Assembly: GCF_019429625.1 (NCBI RefSeq)
Contig: NZ_JAHXRW010000012.1
Coordinates: forward strand, 46,149 to 110,148
DNA from: Celeribacter sp. PS-C1
GTDB taxonomy: Bacteria > Pseudomonadota > Alphaproteobacteria > Rhodobacterales > Rhodobacteraceae
Length of the DNA stretch: 64,000 nt
Direction: 5' to 3'
The position numbers were made by a program, and so were the translations under genes. This document shows positions 16,333 through 25,696 of this stretch, one piece after another (positions within the stretch are counted from its first letter, which is position 1; the number at the start of each line of letters is the position of its first letter). The notes below the pieces were generated by a model. That model ran no database searches. It saw only the letters and a list, made by a program, of their open reading frames with translations, and was not told the DNA's origin.

Positions 16333-17316
16333 TCAGGCGTAAGCGGCCAAGGCCTCCGCAAGATCGGCACCGCTCAAGCCTTTGCCCAAGAGTGCTGCAA
16401 GCAACAACCGCGCTTTGACCGCCGAGAGGTCTCCCGCAAGGATCGCGCCCTTTTCCACCAAAGTGACGCCGCCGCTGTCCTTGCCATAGATCGCCTGAGT
16501 GCGGCCTTCGTGACAGCGGGACGCCACCACAACCGGACAGCCCGACGCGATAAGACGCGCGGTGACATCAGCAAAGCCTTTGGGCGCATTGCCACGACCG
16601 AAGGCAGAGAGCACGATGCCCGTTGCTCCCGCCTGCCCCGCCAGTTCCATCAGACGCGGCGTCGAGCCGAGGCCCACGCCAATCAGCTCGACATTCGGAT
16701 CAAGCGCAGGGGTCTCGAGCGCCACGCGGACTTTGGCCGGGCGGGTATAGAGATGGACGATCCCGTGATCGACCTCACCGAATTTGCCGAGGCCCACGGA
16801 GCGAAACGTGTCGACCCGCGAGGTATGCGCCTTGGTCACATAGCGCGCGCCGTGGATGTCGCCCTCGAAGAGGATCACGGCACCGACGCCCGTTAGATCG
16901 GCACTGGCAGCGGCACAGATCGCGTCATGAATGTTGCGCGGACCGTCGGTGTCGGGTTGACCGGCGTGGCGCTGCGCGCCGGTGAAGACCACGGGCTTGT
17001 CGCTCTTGACCAGAAGCCAGGCGAGAAAGGCACTTTCCTCCATCGTGTCGGTGCCATGGGTGACGACAACGCCGTCCACATCCGACCCCGCCAACACCTC
17101 ATCGATCCGTGCGCAAAGCCGATGAATGGTTGCCAGATCAAGCGCATAGCTGCCCGCCGCCTCGAAATTCTCGACGGTGACCGTGATGCCATCCAACGGC
17201 TGATGCAGGCTCGCAAGCAGGGTTTCACCGCTCAGCCCGGCATTGACGGCACCTGCGGTTTTATCGGCGGCGGAGGCAATGGTTCCGCCAGTGGCGATCA
17301 AGACGACATGTTTCAT
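16333..17316 (-). CDS. Asparaginase family protein
   Basis: The 327-residue protein has both catalytic threonine motifs of the bacterial L-asparaginase family: ATGGTIAS with T12 and THGTDTMEES with T89/D90. It also has FTGAQRHAGQPDTDGPRN. There is no signal peptide, so it acts in the cytoplasm. It hydrolyses a carboxamide, classically asparagine to aspartate and ammonia. In this neighbourhood it could be a half-amidase for the product of the imidase-like enzyme. It is separated from the Liv operon by 179 bases holding the IclR-type palindrome. Confidence 0.9.
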   Translation of the reverse strand: MKHVVLIATGGTIASAADKTAGAVNAGLSGETLLASLHQPLDGITVTVENFEAAGSYALDLATIHRLCARIDEVLAGSDVDGVVVTHGTDTMEESAFLAWLLVKSDKPVVFTGAQRHAGQPDTDGPRNIHDAICAAASADLTGVGAVILFEGDIHGARYVTKAHTSRVDTFRSVGLGKFGEVDHGIVHLYTRPAKVRVALETPALDPNVELIGVGLGSTPRLMELAGQAGATGIVLSAFGRGNAPKGFADVTARLIASGCPVVVASRCHEGRTQAIYGKDSGGVTLVEKGAILAGDLSAVKARLLLAALLGKGLSGADLAEALAAYA

Positions 17317-17355
17317 CGGTGTCTTTCCGTGTTCAGCAATTTCAAGAGAGCGGCC

Positions 17356-18549
17356 CTAGCTGGCGCGACGTTGCGCGCGGCCTTTCGCGGCGGCGAGATC
17401 GACCAACTCGCTCCAGCGACGCACGACGTAATTGTGCTCGTCCATGGTCGAGTTCCAGATCGCGATGTGATGCGCGCGGTCCTTGCGCGACCCGCCAGAA
17501 CGGGTTTCGCCCGGACGGATCGCCGGACGCCCGGCCACGTCAACGAGTTCTTGCGGCGCCGGAAGACCCTCATACCAATAGTCCCATTCCGCCTCGGACA
17601 TATGCGCTTTCACCCGGTCTGGCACAGACATGTAATAGCCCTGACGCGCCACAACGGACCCTGCATAGCCATCCAGATACCAGTTCAGCCATTCATAGGC
17701 CCGGTCGAGTTTGTCGTCTTTCAACAGACGCGACAGGCACATGCCGCCATGCCAGGCACGATAGCCTTCGAGCGGGCGGGCCTGGCGGACATGAATGCCG
17801 CGGCGTTTCATTTCCACAATCGTCGGCGACCAGATCGAGGCGAGCTTCAACTCGCCGTTCATAAAGCGCTCGACCGGTTCATCGGCGCGCAGCCAGAAGG
17901 GGCTGAGGTGACCGGCATGAATGAGGCTCTTGCCGTGTTCGATGAGGGCGTCGATTTCCGCCACGGACATATTGCCCATGTTTTCGAATTCCATCTGGCC
18001 CGAGGCCGACAGCGCCAGCGCCAGATCGAAGAGACCGATCGCAGGCTCATCGACCAAAGACACGCGCCCTGACCATTGCGGGTCCAAAAGCGCCGCCCAG
18101 CTTCGAATGTCGCGGTCGACGTCCAGCCCTTCGGTCTCCACCCCGAAACTGTCGAAGTTGTAGAAGGTCGGCAGCATGGAAATCTGACCGCTCGGACTGT
18201 CTGAAAGCGTCATGTCATGTTGCACGAAAAGGCGCGAAGCGGGCACATCTCCCAAGGCCTGACGCCCACTTGTCCCCATGATCCGCGACAGCTCGTCGAG
18301 ATCGTCCCAATGGGTGATCCGGCGGGTGTCGATGGCCTGCACGGCACGCCAGTACCAGACAATGTCGAGGTTGTGGAAACACTGGTCGTAGATATCATAG
18401 CTGGACGGATCGAGCGCGGCGGTGCGTTGCGCGCTGTTGAAATCCATCTCGATGAATTCGAGCGGAAAGCCCAAGTCCGCCTCGGCGCGATCCTTGAGAA
18501 AGCGCCACGGTTGAATTTCCGTGGTGAGGATGCGAAGCGGCTCCGTCAT
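17356..18549 (-). CDS. Substrate-binding-protein homologue of the spermidine/putrescine type without a signal peptide
   Basis: The 397-residue protein is homologous to the Tat-exported binding protein at 22048-23268. They share YNFDS in the middle, RMxGG-like and WYEG segments, and a C-terminal pattern ending in DExxxxxRWSEL. It starts directly in the mature domain (MTEPLRILTTEIQPW) with no export signal. The start is fixed by a TGATG junction with the upstream GTPase gene. The open frame upstream is a shadow of that GTPase and encodes no Sec or Tat signal. It is likely cytoplasmic, perhaps a ligand sensor or a chaperone. The family is clear, the role is not. Confidence 0.8.
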   Translation of the reverse strand: MTEPLRILTTEIQPWRFLKDRAEADLGFPLEFIEMDFNSAQRTAALDPSSYDIYDQCFHNLDIVWYWRAVQAIDTRRITHWDDLDELSRIMGTSGRQALGDVPASRLFVQHDMTLSDSPSGQISMLPTFYNFDSFGVETEGLDVDRDIRSWAALLDPQWSGRVSLVDEPAIGLFDLALALSASGQMEFENMGNMSVAEIDALIEHGKSLIHAGHLSPFWLRADEPVERFMNGELKLASIWSPTIVEMKRRGIHVRQARPLEGYRAWHGGMCLSRLLKDDKLDRAYEWLNWYLDGYAGSVVARQGYYMSVPDRVKAHMSEAEWDYWYEGLPAPQELVDVAGRPAIRPGETRSGGSRKDRAHHIAIWNSTMDEHNYVVRRWSELVDLAAAKGRAQRRAS

Positions 18550-19592
18550 CAGGCGGCGGCCCGGACCCCGGAGAGCCCCGTGAACGCGGCAAAACTGCGG
18601 CGGATTTGTTCGGGCGAGAGCCCTTCGAGAATAAAGACGATGCGCGACTGGCGCGGGCCATCCGGCCAATGCGTCATATGCGTTGGCGCGTGCACAAGAT
18701 GCTGCACACCGTGAACCGCAATGGGCCTGTCTTCGCCTTCGAGCGCCAAAATACCCTTCACCCTGAAAATCCTATCACCATGCTTATGCAGCAAGAGTGT
18801 AAGCCAGGTTCCGAACATAGTCCAATCGATCTCACCCTCAATAACGAGGGAAAAGCTTGTCACGCCCAAGGCTTCGTCGTGATGCGCCGCGTTGTGATCG
18901 CTGTGAGCGTTGTGGTGATGGTGGTGGTGCCCCTCATGATCGCAGGCAGGTCCGCACTGATGCGTCTCATGCGAAACCAAAGCCGCGGCAAAGGCGGCAG
19001 GGCCAAAACCACCGAGGATGGTCTCGACCGGCTCCTCCGTGGTCATGATCCGCGCCGCCGGGTTGATCCGGGTCAAACGGTCGCGCAGGGCCTGATCCTC
19101 GCCCGGCTCAGTCAGATCGGTTTTGGTCAACACAATGCGATCCGCCGCCGCGATCTGGCGGACGGCTTCGGCGCGATGCTCGACCTGAAGCCGCGCGTTA
19201 ACCGCATCGACCGTGGTCAGCACGCCGCCATTGGTGAAATGCGAGCGCAGCACCGGATGCGCGGTCAGCGTTTGCAACACAGGGTAAGGATCGGCCAGCC
19301 CCGTGGTCTCGATCACCACACGGTCAAAGGCGATCTCGCTGCGGGCGCGCAGGCTGTCGAGATTGGACAGGGCGTCAGCCACCTCGCCACGCACGGTGCA
19401 ACAAATACAGCCGGATTTGAGCAAGACGACGTTGTCATCGATCCGGTCGAGCAGGTGGTGATCCAGCCCCACCTCACCGAATTCGTTGATCAACACCGCC
19501 GCCCCCGCCATCGACGGGTCTTGCAACAGGCGTTGCAACAGCGTGGTTTTGCCGGAGCCCAGAAACCCGGTGAGCAGAATAACAGGTGTCAT
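18549..19592 (-). CDS. CobW/COG0523 family GTPase (metallochaperone-like)
   Basis: The 347-residue G3E GTPase has Walker A GFLGSGKTT (residues 9-17) and the family metal motif CICC (C62-C65) in LLKSGCICCTVRGE. It also has ETTGLADP and the TKTD base-recognition motif. A histidine-rich loop (about residues 205-240) precedes the C-terminal CobW domain. Such proteins deliver zinc, cobalt or other metals to client enzymes. It is coupled at both ends, overlapping the small cysteine protein by four bases and the binding-protein homologue by one. The nearest metal-dependent candidate client is the NodB-fold hydrolase at 19998-20876. Confidence 0.92.
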   Translation of the reverse strand: MTPVILLTGFLGSGKTTLLQRLLQDPSMAGAAVLINEFGEVGLDHHLLDRIDDNVVLLKSGCICCTVRGEVADALSNLDSLRARSEIAFDRVVIETTGLADPYPVLQTLTAHPVLRSHFTNGGVLTTVDAVNARLQVEHRAEAVRQIAAADRIVLTKTDLTEPGEDQALRDRLTRINPAARIMTTEEPVETILGGFGPAAFAAALVSHETHQCGPACDHEGHHHHHHNAHSDHNAAHHDEALGVTSFSLVIEGEIDWTMFGTWLTLLLHKHGDRIFRVKGILALEGEDRPIAVHGVQHLVHAPTHMTHWPDGPRQSRIVFILEGLSPEQIRRSFAAFTGLSGVRAAA

Positions 19593-19921
19593 GCGTCACC
19601 TCGCGCTTCCATCCAGGAAATCAAAGCATCATCAAGCGGATCAAAGTCGCGACCCGCGAGGGCTTCGGCCTCGGGCCAGAGATGCGACAGCGCCTCAAAG
19701 ACGCTCGAGGCCCCGGTCGGAGAGGTCACGACATAGGACCGCCCCTGCCAGACATCGAGTTTGACGCGACGGTAAGAGAGAATGTCATTCGCGGCTTTCA
19801 AGCGGCGCGCGGCCTCGGCCCGACGGGCGGGCATATCGTGGTTGCGTGTGTAGACGCCCGGCCGCGCAATCGCGTTGGTCCAGTGATCGTCACACCCGAG
19901 AATACCGCACAGGGAACACAT
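19589..19921 (-). CDS. Small conserved protein with N-terminal cysteine motif
   Basis: The 110-residue protein starts MCSLCGILGCDDHW, giving C2, C5, C10 and H13 as possible metal ligands. It continues with a basic helical middle (RRAEAARRLKAAND) and an acidic C-terminus. GAGGAG lies upstream of the ATG and the stop overlaps the GTPase start (ATGA). I do not recognise a named domain. Tight coupling to a COG0523 GTPase suggests a metal-related partner; the rest is unknown. Confidence 0.75.
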   Translation of the reverse strand: MCSLCGILGCDDHWTNAIARPGVYTRNHDMPARRAEAARRLKAANDILSYRRVKLDVWQGRSYVVTSPTGASSVFEALSHLWPEAEALAGRDFDPLDDALISWMEARGDA

Positions 19922-19997
19922 GGTCCGCTCCTCTCAAATCCGTCGAAAAAGACGGACGGCACAGGGGTGGCCGTCCGCCCAGTGAACCCACGAGGAG

Positions 19998-20876
19998 TCA
20001 GCCGCGTGGGAATTTCGCGTCGTAATTGTCCGCCATCTCGTTCATGGTGACAAATTTGACGCCCTCATGCGAGGCCATGTGCTTGAACAGACGTTCGAGC
20101 ATCAAAAGCACCTGCGGACGACCGGAGACGTCAGGGTGGATGGTGATCGGAAAGACCGCGTAATCCATGTTTTCATAGACCCAGTCGAACTGGTCCTGCC
20201 ACATCTGCTCGATGTCGCGCGGGTTCACAAAGCCATGCGAGTTCGGCGATTTCTTGATGAACATCATCGGCGGCAGATCGTCGAGATACCAGTTGGCCGG
20301 GATCTCGATCAGATCGGTTTCCTCGCCACGCTCCAAGGGCTTCATCCAGTCTTCCGGCTTGCCCGCGTAGTCGATCTTGGTCCAGCTGTCGCCCACGCGC
20401 ACGCGGTAGGGTTCGAAATCTTTGTGCATCAGCGAGTGGTCATACTTGATGCCTTTTTTCAAAAGCAGCTCGTTGGACACCGGCGAGAATTCCCACCACG
20501 GTGCCACATAACCGGTCGGACGTTTGCCGGACAGCTCGGTGATCAGATCGATACATTTGTCCAGAACGGCCTCTTCCTGTTCCGGGGTCATGGCGATCGG
20601 GTTTTCGTGGCTGTAGCCGTGGATGCCGATCTCGTGGCCGCGTTTGGCGACCTCTTTCATCTGCTCCGGGAAGGTTTCGGCGGAGTGACCGGGGATGAAC
20701 CAGGTGGTTTTGATGCCGAGCTTGTCGAAGAGATCGAGCAGACGGATCGAACCGACTTCGCCCGCGAACATGCCGCGGGAAATATCGTCCGGGCTGTCTT
20801 CGCCGCCGTAGGAACCGAGCCAGCCGGCCACGGCGTCCACATCAATCCCGAAACCGACGAGAATTTCTTTTGCCAT
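19998..20876 (-). CDS. Polysaccharide deacetylase (NodB-fold) family hydrolase, cyclic-imidase-like
   Basis: The 292-residue protein has a NodB-type metal site. The N-terminal aspartates are in GIDVDA (D12, D14), HGYSHE gives H86 and H90, and there is a C-terminal HPDVSGRPQ with H247. It also has GYVAPWWEF. It has no signal peptide, unlike exported polysaccharide deacetylases. Cytoplasmic relatives include PuuE allantoinase and bacterial cyclic imide hydrolase, which to my memory is nearly the same length. It lies between an ABC importer and the metal GTPase group. Ring-opening of an imported imide or amide is therefore more likely than sugar deacetylation, by inference. Confidence 0.82.
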   Translation of the reverse strand: MAKEILVGFGIDVDAVAGWLGSYGGEDSPDDISRGMFAGEVGSIRLLDLFDKLGIKTTWFIPGHSAETFPEQMKEVAKRGHEIGIHGYSHENPIAMTPEQEEAVLDKCIDLITELSGKRPTGYVAPWWEFSPVSNELLLKKGIKYDHSLMHKDFEPYRVRVGDSWTKIDYAGKPEDWMKPLERGEETDLIEIPANWYLDDLPPMMFIKKSPNSHGFVNPRDIEQMWQDQFDWVYENMDYAVFPITIHPDVSGRPQVLLMLERLFKHMASHEGVKFVTMNEMADNYDAKFPRG

Positions 20877-20899
20877 TGGATAAGTCTCCTGTTGGATAA

Positions 20900-21967
20900 T
20901 TAAGCGTGAATGAGGGTGATGGAGGCCGGGTCGATCCCGAGAGTGACCGGCGCCCCAAGCGTCAGGGCGCGCACTTCGGGGCGATCCGCACTGACTTCGA
21001 CGGCGACGTCGCGCTCGCCCGGCAGGCGGACCTTGAGATGCCCGACCGCGCCGACGAGATGACGTTCGGCCAGAACGCCGTCGATGCGAATCTCGTCCGG
21101 CGTGTGCAGCGGCGCGATGCGGAAGGCTTCGGCAGGAACGACCGCGAGAGTCTCATCGCCCTGGCCCACGCCTTTCATCATGCCGTAGGGGGTTTCGATC
21201 ATCCCGAAGCCGGTGCCCGCCGCGCCTTTGGCCGTGCCTTCGAACACCGTGTTCGAACCGATGAAATCCGCGACAAAGGGCGTTTGGGGGCGGCGATACA
21301 GCTCGCGCGGGGCAGAGATTTGTTCGACCACACCGTTTGACATGACGACGACACGGTCCGACAGGCCCAAAGCTTCGGATTGCGCGTGGGTCACGAAGAT
21401 AAAGGTGATGCCCAGCTCGCGCTGCAACAGTTTCAATTCGTTCTGGATGATCCGGCGCAGGTTGGCGTCGAGCGCGCCCAGAGGCTCGTCGAGCAACAGA
21501 ATTTCGGGTTCAACCACAAGGCCCCGCGCCAGAGCGATCCGCTGACGCTGACCGCCCGACAGTTTGTCGGCCTTGCGATCCGCGAATTGCTCCAGATCGA
21601 ACATGTCGAGGATGCGATCCACCTTGCGGTTCCGCTCGGCCTTGGGCGTGCCTTTGACGTCGAGGCCAAAGGCGACATTCTCGCGCACCGTCATATGCGG
21701 AAAAAGCGCGTAGTTTTGGAAAATCATCGAGGTCGGACGTTTTTCCGGCGGGATATGGGTCACGTTCTGACCCATCATCATGACCTCGCCATTGGTGATG
21801 TCCTCGAACCCGGCGATCATCCGCAGCGTGGTGGATTTGCCGCAGCCAGACGGGCCGAGAAAGGCCACGAATTCGCCCTTTTCCACCTTCAGATCGAAGT
21901 CGGAAACAGCAACGGTGCCATCGGAATAGGTTTTGCCGACGGAAATCAGCTCGAGATCGTAGATCAT
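20900..21967 (-). CDS. Polyamine-type ABC transporter ATP-binding protein (PotA-like, canonical)
   Basis: The 355-residue ATPase has Walker [11 protein letters not shown]-loop [12 protein letters not shown], signature [15 protein letters not shown] and Walker [13 protein letters not shown]. The switch segment VTHAQSEAL retains the histidine. A C-terminal TOBE regulatory domain follows. The start is uncertain: the ATG at 21967 begins the conserved sequence ([14 protein letters not shown]), while an ATG at 22000 is also in frame. Neither has a strong Shine-Dalgarno. It lies directly after the exported binding protein and before the NodB-fold hydrolase. Confidence 0.85.
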   Translation of the reverse strand: MIYDLELISVGKTYSDGTVAVSDFDLKVEKGEFVAFLGPSGCGKSTTLRMIAGFEDITNGEVMMMGQNVTHIPPEKRPTSMIFQNYALFPHMTVRENVAFGLDVKGTPKAERNRKVDRILDMFDLEQFADRKADKLSGGQRQRIALARGLVVEPEILLLDEPLGALDANLRRIIQNELKLLQRELGITFIFVTHAQSEALGLSDRVVVMSNGVVEQISAPRELYRRPQTPFVADFIGSNTVFEGTAKGAAGTGFGMIETPYGMMKGVGQGDETLAVVPAEAFRIAPLHTPDEIRIDGVLAERHLVGAVGHLKVRLPGERDVAVEVSADRPEVRALTLGAPVTLGIDPASITLIHA

Positions 21968-22047
21968 GCGATCAGCTTTCGTGTTTGAAGTGCAGGACAT
22001 GGGCGGGCGGCCCTGAAGAGGGGAAGAGGGCCGCCCGCCTGCTCGGA

Positions 22048-23268
22048 TCAGGCGTTCAGGAATTCGTCCCAACGCATGATCAGATGGTCGTATTCATCCG
22101 GCCACTGGTGCCAGTAAGCGACGTTGGACGCGCGCTCTTCGAGAGAGCCGCCATCGCGCAGATCGCCCGGGTTGATGCCGCGCTCGGCTTCGCCTTTCCA
22201 CGGCGCCCCTTCGTACCAGAAGGCATAGGCGTCGGGATCCATCGCCTCTTTGATGTTGGTCGAGGGCGAGTAGTAACCCTGTTCGGTGACCGCGATACCC
22301 GGCTCGCCCGACAGCCAGAAGTTGGCATAGGCGATGACGGCTTCGCGGTTCGGCGTGCCTTTGAGCATCGACGGCCCGATCGCCCAGCCGCGCGTGCCTT
22401 CTTTCGGCGTCGCGTATTTGGCGGGTTTACCTTGGGCTTTGACGGCCATGACGGCGGGCTGCCATGCGTCGCAGACGACCATTTCGCCGGAGGCCATCAG
22501 GTTGACGAGCTCGCCAAAGTCGCCCCAAAGCGCACGGAACTGACCGTCTTTCTTTTTGGAGATCAGGAACTTCGCGGCTTCGTCGATCTCGTCCATCGTC
22601 GGGTTGCCGGGGTTCTTGGCTTCCAACAGACCGAGCGAATTCATGGCGAGGATGGCCTGACCGATGGCGATGAGCGGGTCGACGTTCAGACCGGATTTGC
22701 CCTTCCACTTCTCATCGAACAGCGCAGTCCAGGTGTTGGCTTCCTCGTCGGTGAGGACCTCTGGGTTATAACCGATGGAGTCAAAGTTGTAGACGGCCGG
22801 CACCATGTAGAGCTGGGTTTTGGCGTCATCCGCCCAAATCTGACCAGAGATTTGCGCGCGCGCATCCCATTTCGGATTGGTGGTGGTGAAGGTGTCGCGG
22901 ATCGAGGCCCAGTTCGGCAGATCAGCGGCGGGGATGGGTTCGACGTTGTCTGTCGCGATCAGCGCCGGAAGACGTTCGCCGATGATTTCCCAGCAGTCGT
23001 AATCAGACGAACCGGAGAGGATTTTGGTCTGCGCATCCGGGTAGGTGGACGGCGTGCCGGAGGTGGTGCCGACGCCGGACGCGGCTTTGAACATCTCGAG
23101 GATACGGTCTTGCACGGTGGTCGAGAGACCTGTGGTGCGCAATTCCTGCTCCGAGAGATTGGCGGCATAGGCCATACGCGACCACGGGTGCAGACCCGAG
23201 CCGAGGGCAGCAGCGCCCGCGGCGGCCCCGTATTTCAAAAAGCTACGGCGATTGGGTGTCAAAGTCAT
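22048..23268 (-). CDS. Spermidine/putrescine-type ABC transporter substrate-binding protein, Tat-exported
   Basis: The 406-residue binding protein (type 2 fold, PotD/PotF-like) carries a twin-arginine signal, NRRSFLKYGAAAGAAALGSG, with cleavage near AYAA. The mature part shares YNFDS and WYEG segments with the signal-less homologue at 17356-18549. It supplies ligand to the PotB/PotC permeases encoded upstream in the same operon. The ligand is unknown; polyamine-type systems also take up putrescine analogues, opines and organic anions. Confidence 0.88.
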   Translation of the reverse strand: MTLTPNRRSFLKYGAAAGAAALGSGLHPWSRMAYAANLSEQELRTTGLSTTVQDRILEMFKAASGVGTTSGTPSTYPDAQTKILSGSSDYDCWEIIGERLPALIATDNVEPIPAADLPNWASIRDTFTTTNPKWDARAQISGQIWADDAKTQLYMVPAVYNFDSIGYNPEVLTDEEANTWTALFDEKWKGKSGLNVDPLIAIGQAILAMNSLGLLEAKNPGNPTMDEIDEAAKFLISKKKDGQFRALWGDFGELVNLMASGEMVVCDAWQPAVMAVKAQGKPAKYATPKEGTRGWAIGPSMLKGTPNREAVIAYANFWLSGEPGIAVTEQGYYSPSTNIKEAMDPDAYAFWYEGAPWKGEAERGINPGDLRDGGSLEERASNVAYWHQWPDEYDHLIMRWDEFLNA

Positions 23269-23345
23269 GGTGTCTTTCCCTGTTGATATTGACGTGGTGA
23301 CATTGAGTGAAGTGCGGGGGCGTTCGTCGCCCCTCGTTGGCGACC

Positions 23346-24098
23346 TCAGTAGCGGCCGGGGGTCAGCCCCCCGTCCACAGTGATGACCTGACCGGTGAGG
23401 TAAGAAGCATCGGAGGAGGCGAGAAATGTGATGACGTTGGCGATCTCGGCAGGCTCGCCCAGACGCTTCATCGGAATGTAGGGCGAGGCGATCTCGGCCG
23501 CGTCTGGACCGAGGCTGTGGCCGGGATTGAGCAATTGCGCGGTGCGGATATAGCCGGGGGCGACACCGTTGACGCGAATGCCCTTGGCGGCGAATTCAAC
23601 GGCGAGGCCGCGAATGAGACCGATCACACCGGATTTGGCGGTGGAGTAATGCACATGCTCGTCCCAACCGTAGTTGGTGCCCATGATCGAGGAAAGGCAG
23701 ATGATCGAGGCCCCCTCTTTCATCGCCGGAAGCGCCGGGCGGATCACCCGCATCATGCCGTAGAGATCGACGTCGAGCGTTTCGTGCCAGGTCTCATCGG
23801 TCATTTCCGCCATCGGCACGCGCAGGGCAATACCGGCGTTGGCGACGATCACGTCGATGCCGCCGAAGCGTTCGTTAAGACCGCCAACCAGCGCATCCGC
23901 CGCCTCGGTCGAGCGCACGTTCAGCGCGTGAAACTCGGCGCTTCCGCCCGCGGCTTCGATCTCGGCGACGACCGCTTGGCCTTTGTCTTCGAGCACATCG
24001 GTGACGATCACATGATCGCCCTTGGCCGCGAACGCGAGAGCGGCTGCGCGACCGATGCCAATGCCCGCACCGGTGACGAGAACAATACGTTTATCCAT
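23346..24098 (-). CDS. SDR family oxidoreductase
   Basis: The 250-residue SDR has VTGAGIGIGRAAAL, NAGIALRVP in place of NNAG and catalytic Tyr/Lys in VHYSTAKSGV, followed by RVNGVAPGY. I chose the ATG at 24098 because GGAAAG precedes it at good spacing, while the ATG 15 bases earlier has no such site. It lies between the second SDR and the binding-protein gene, inside a transporter operon. It probably oxidises the imported compound or a product of it. Confidence 0.88.
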   Translation of the reverse strand: MDKRIVLVTGAGIGIGRAAALAFAAKGDHVIVTDVLEDKGQAVVAEIEAAGGSAEFHALNVRSTEAADALVGGLNERFGGIDVIVANAGIALRVPMAEMTDETWHETLDVDLYGMMRVIRPALPAMKEGASIICLSSIMGTNYGWDEHVHYSTAKSGVIGLIRGLAVEFAAKGIRVNGVAPGYIRTAQLLNPGHSLGPDAAEIASPYIPMKRLGEPAEIANVITFLASSDASYLTGQVITVDGGLTPGRY

Positions 24099-24122
24099 TT
24101 GAGAGCTTTCCATTTTCTGGGA

Positions 24123-24854
24123 TCACAACATGACATCGCCGGAGTTCGGCCCGAGCGTTTGCCCGACGAACAGAGCGGCATCGTCAGAGACGAGGAAGGA
24201 GACGACACCGCCGATTTCCGCCGGAGAGCCAAAACGCCCGAGCGGAAGGTCCGCGCGTTTCGCGGTCTTCCACTCCTCGGAAAGCGCCTCGACGAGCGGC
24301 GTGTTGATCGGTCCGGGCGCCACGGCATTGACGCGCACGCCCTGGGTCGAGACCTCGCGGGCCAGCGATTTCGTCATGCCGATCACGGCGGCCTTGGCAC
24401 CGGCGTAATGGACCAGTTCCACCCCACCGATTTGACCGAGCTGCGAGGCGATATTGACAATATGCCCCTGCCCCTTTGCCAGCATCGCGGGCAGGCAAGC
24501 ACGGGTGCAAAGGTAGTTGCCCCGCACATGCACGGCGAAGATTTTGTCGAACATGGCAGGCTCGATCTCGGTGAACCGCGCCTGATGGCCAAAGCCCGCG
24601 TTGTTGACCAAAATCTCCGGCGCGCCGAAATCTTCGGTGATCAGATCAACCATCTCGGTGACGGCGGCCTCATCGCTGACATCGGCGGCATAGGCGCCTG
24701 CGACACCGCCGGCTGCGTGGATTTTCTCGACGGTCGCCTTGGCGGCCTCAAGCGAGAGATCGTTGACAGCAACCGTGTGACCATCGGCGGCAAGGCGGAG
24801 TGCGATGGCCGCACCGATGCCGGAGCCTGCGCCCGTGACGAGAGCAATCATCAT
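24123..24854 (-). CDS. SDR family oxidoreductase
   Basis: The 243-residue SDR has LVTGAGSGIGAAIALRL, NNAGF and catalytic Tyr/Lys in LVHYAGAKAAV, followed by RVNAVAPGP. Its start overlaps the stop of the PotC-like permease gene, with GGAGG upstream; two adjacent ATG codons are possible starts. Its partner SDR is 24 bases further on. The substrate is unknown. Confidence 0.88.
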   Translation of the reverse strand: MMIALVTGAGSGIGAAIALRLAADGHTVAVNDLSLEAAKATVEKIHAAGGVAGAYAADVSDEAAVTEMVDLITEDFGAPEILVNNAGFGHQARFTEIEPAMFDKIFAVHVRGNYLCTRACLPAMLAKGQGHIVNIASQLGQIGGVELVHYAGAKAAVIGMTKSLAREVSTQGVRVNAVAPGPINTPLVEALSEEWKTAKRADLPLGRFGSPAEIGGVVSFLVSDDAALFVGQTLGPNSGDVML

Positions 24855-25693
24855 GCGTCCTCCTGACCGGAATAACGGGAGGCCTTCGAGGTGAAGCGTT
24901 TCATCAAGAGGCCGTAGATCACCAGAAGCGTGAAGCTGAACAGCGTGGTCAGCACCCCGAAGGCGAAGATGTTGGGATAAATCTCCACCGAGAACGTCCC
25001 GTAGATCGCCAGCGGCAGCGTCAGATCGCGACCGGCCGTAAAGAGCGTGCGGGCGAATTCATCATAGCTGAGCGTAAAGGAGAACAGCATGGCCGAGAGC
25101 ACACCGGGGAAGATGATCGGGAAGGTCACGCGGCGGAAGGTCTGTGCCGGGCTTACACCCAAGGAGAGCGAGGCTTCTTCAACGGTGCGGTCGAACCGGT
25201 TGAAGATGGCCAGCATCACAAGGAAGGCGAAGGGATAGGTGTAGACCACATGCAGCACGAAAGAGGTGCCCCACCACGCCCGGGCAATGCCCAGAGTGTT
25301 GGACAAAAGCGCCATGCCAAGCCCCACCAGAACGCCGGGCACCATCATGCCAAGGATGATCAGGTAGAATGCCGGACCCGACCCCTTGAACCGGGTGCGG
25401 AAGGCTTCGGCGCTCATGACGCCCAGAACGGTCGAGACCACGGTGGTCATGAAGGCCAGCACGATCGAGCGCAGCAGGCTATCGCCCACCGGAAGCTGCG
25501 AGACGCGGGAGGTTTCGGCAAAGCCCAAGAGGTGCTCGTACCAGTAGACGGACCATTCGCGGATCGGGAATTGCGGACCGCCATCGGCGCTTTGGAACGA
25601 CAGGATCGTGAGAACGATCATCGGCCCATAAAGGAACAGCAGAAAGAGGACGGTATAAAGGGCGAGCGTCGGACGCAGGATACGGGATTCCAT
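24851..25693 (-). CDS. Polyamine-type ABC transporter permease (PotC-like)
   Basis: The 280-residue membrane protein has about six transmembrane segments. The EAA-type coupling loop is in EEASLSLGVSPAQTFRRVTF, followed by PIIFPGVLSAMLFSFTLSYD, typical of PotC. It pairs with the PotB-like permease three bases upstream. Confidence 0.9.
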   Translation of the reverse strand: MESRILRPTLALYTVLFLLFLYGPMIVLTILSFQSADGGPQFPIREWSVYWYEHLLGFAETSRVSQLPVGDSLLRSIVLAFMTTVVSTVLGVMSAEAFRTRFKGSGPAFYLIILGMMVPGVLVGLGMALLSNTLGIARAWWGTSFVLHVVYTYPFAFLVMLAIFNRFDRTVEEASLSLGVSPAQTFRRVTFPIIFPGVLSAMLFSFTLSYDEFARTLFTAGRDLTLPLAIYGTFSVEIYPNIFAFGVLTTLFSFTLLVIYGLLMKRFTSKASRYSGQEDA

Positions 25694-25696
25694 GGC

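Noticed and set aside
23307..24866. Plus-strand frame of 519 codons opposite two SDR genes
   Set aside because: It is a mirror frame of two canonical SDRs; Gly/Asp/His-rich translation without features.
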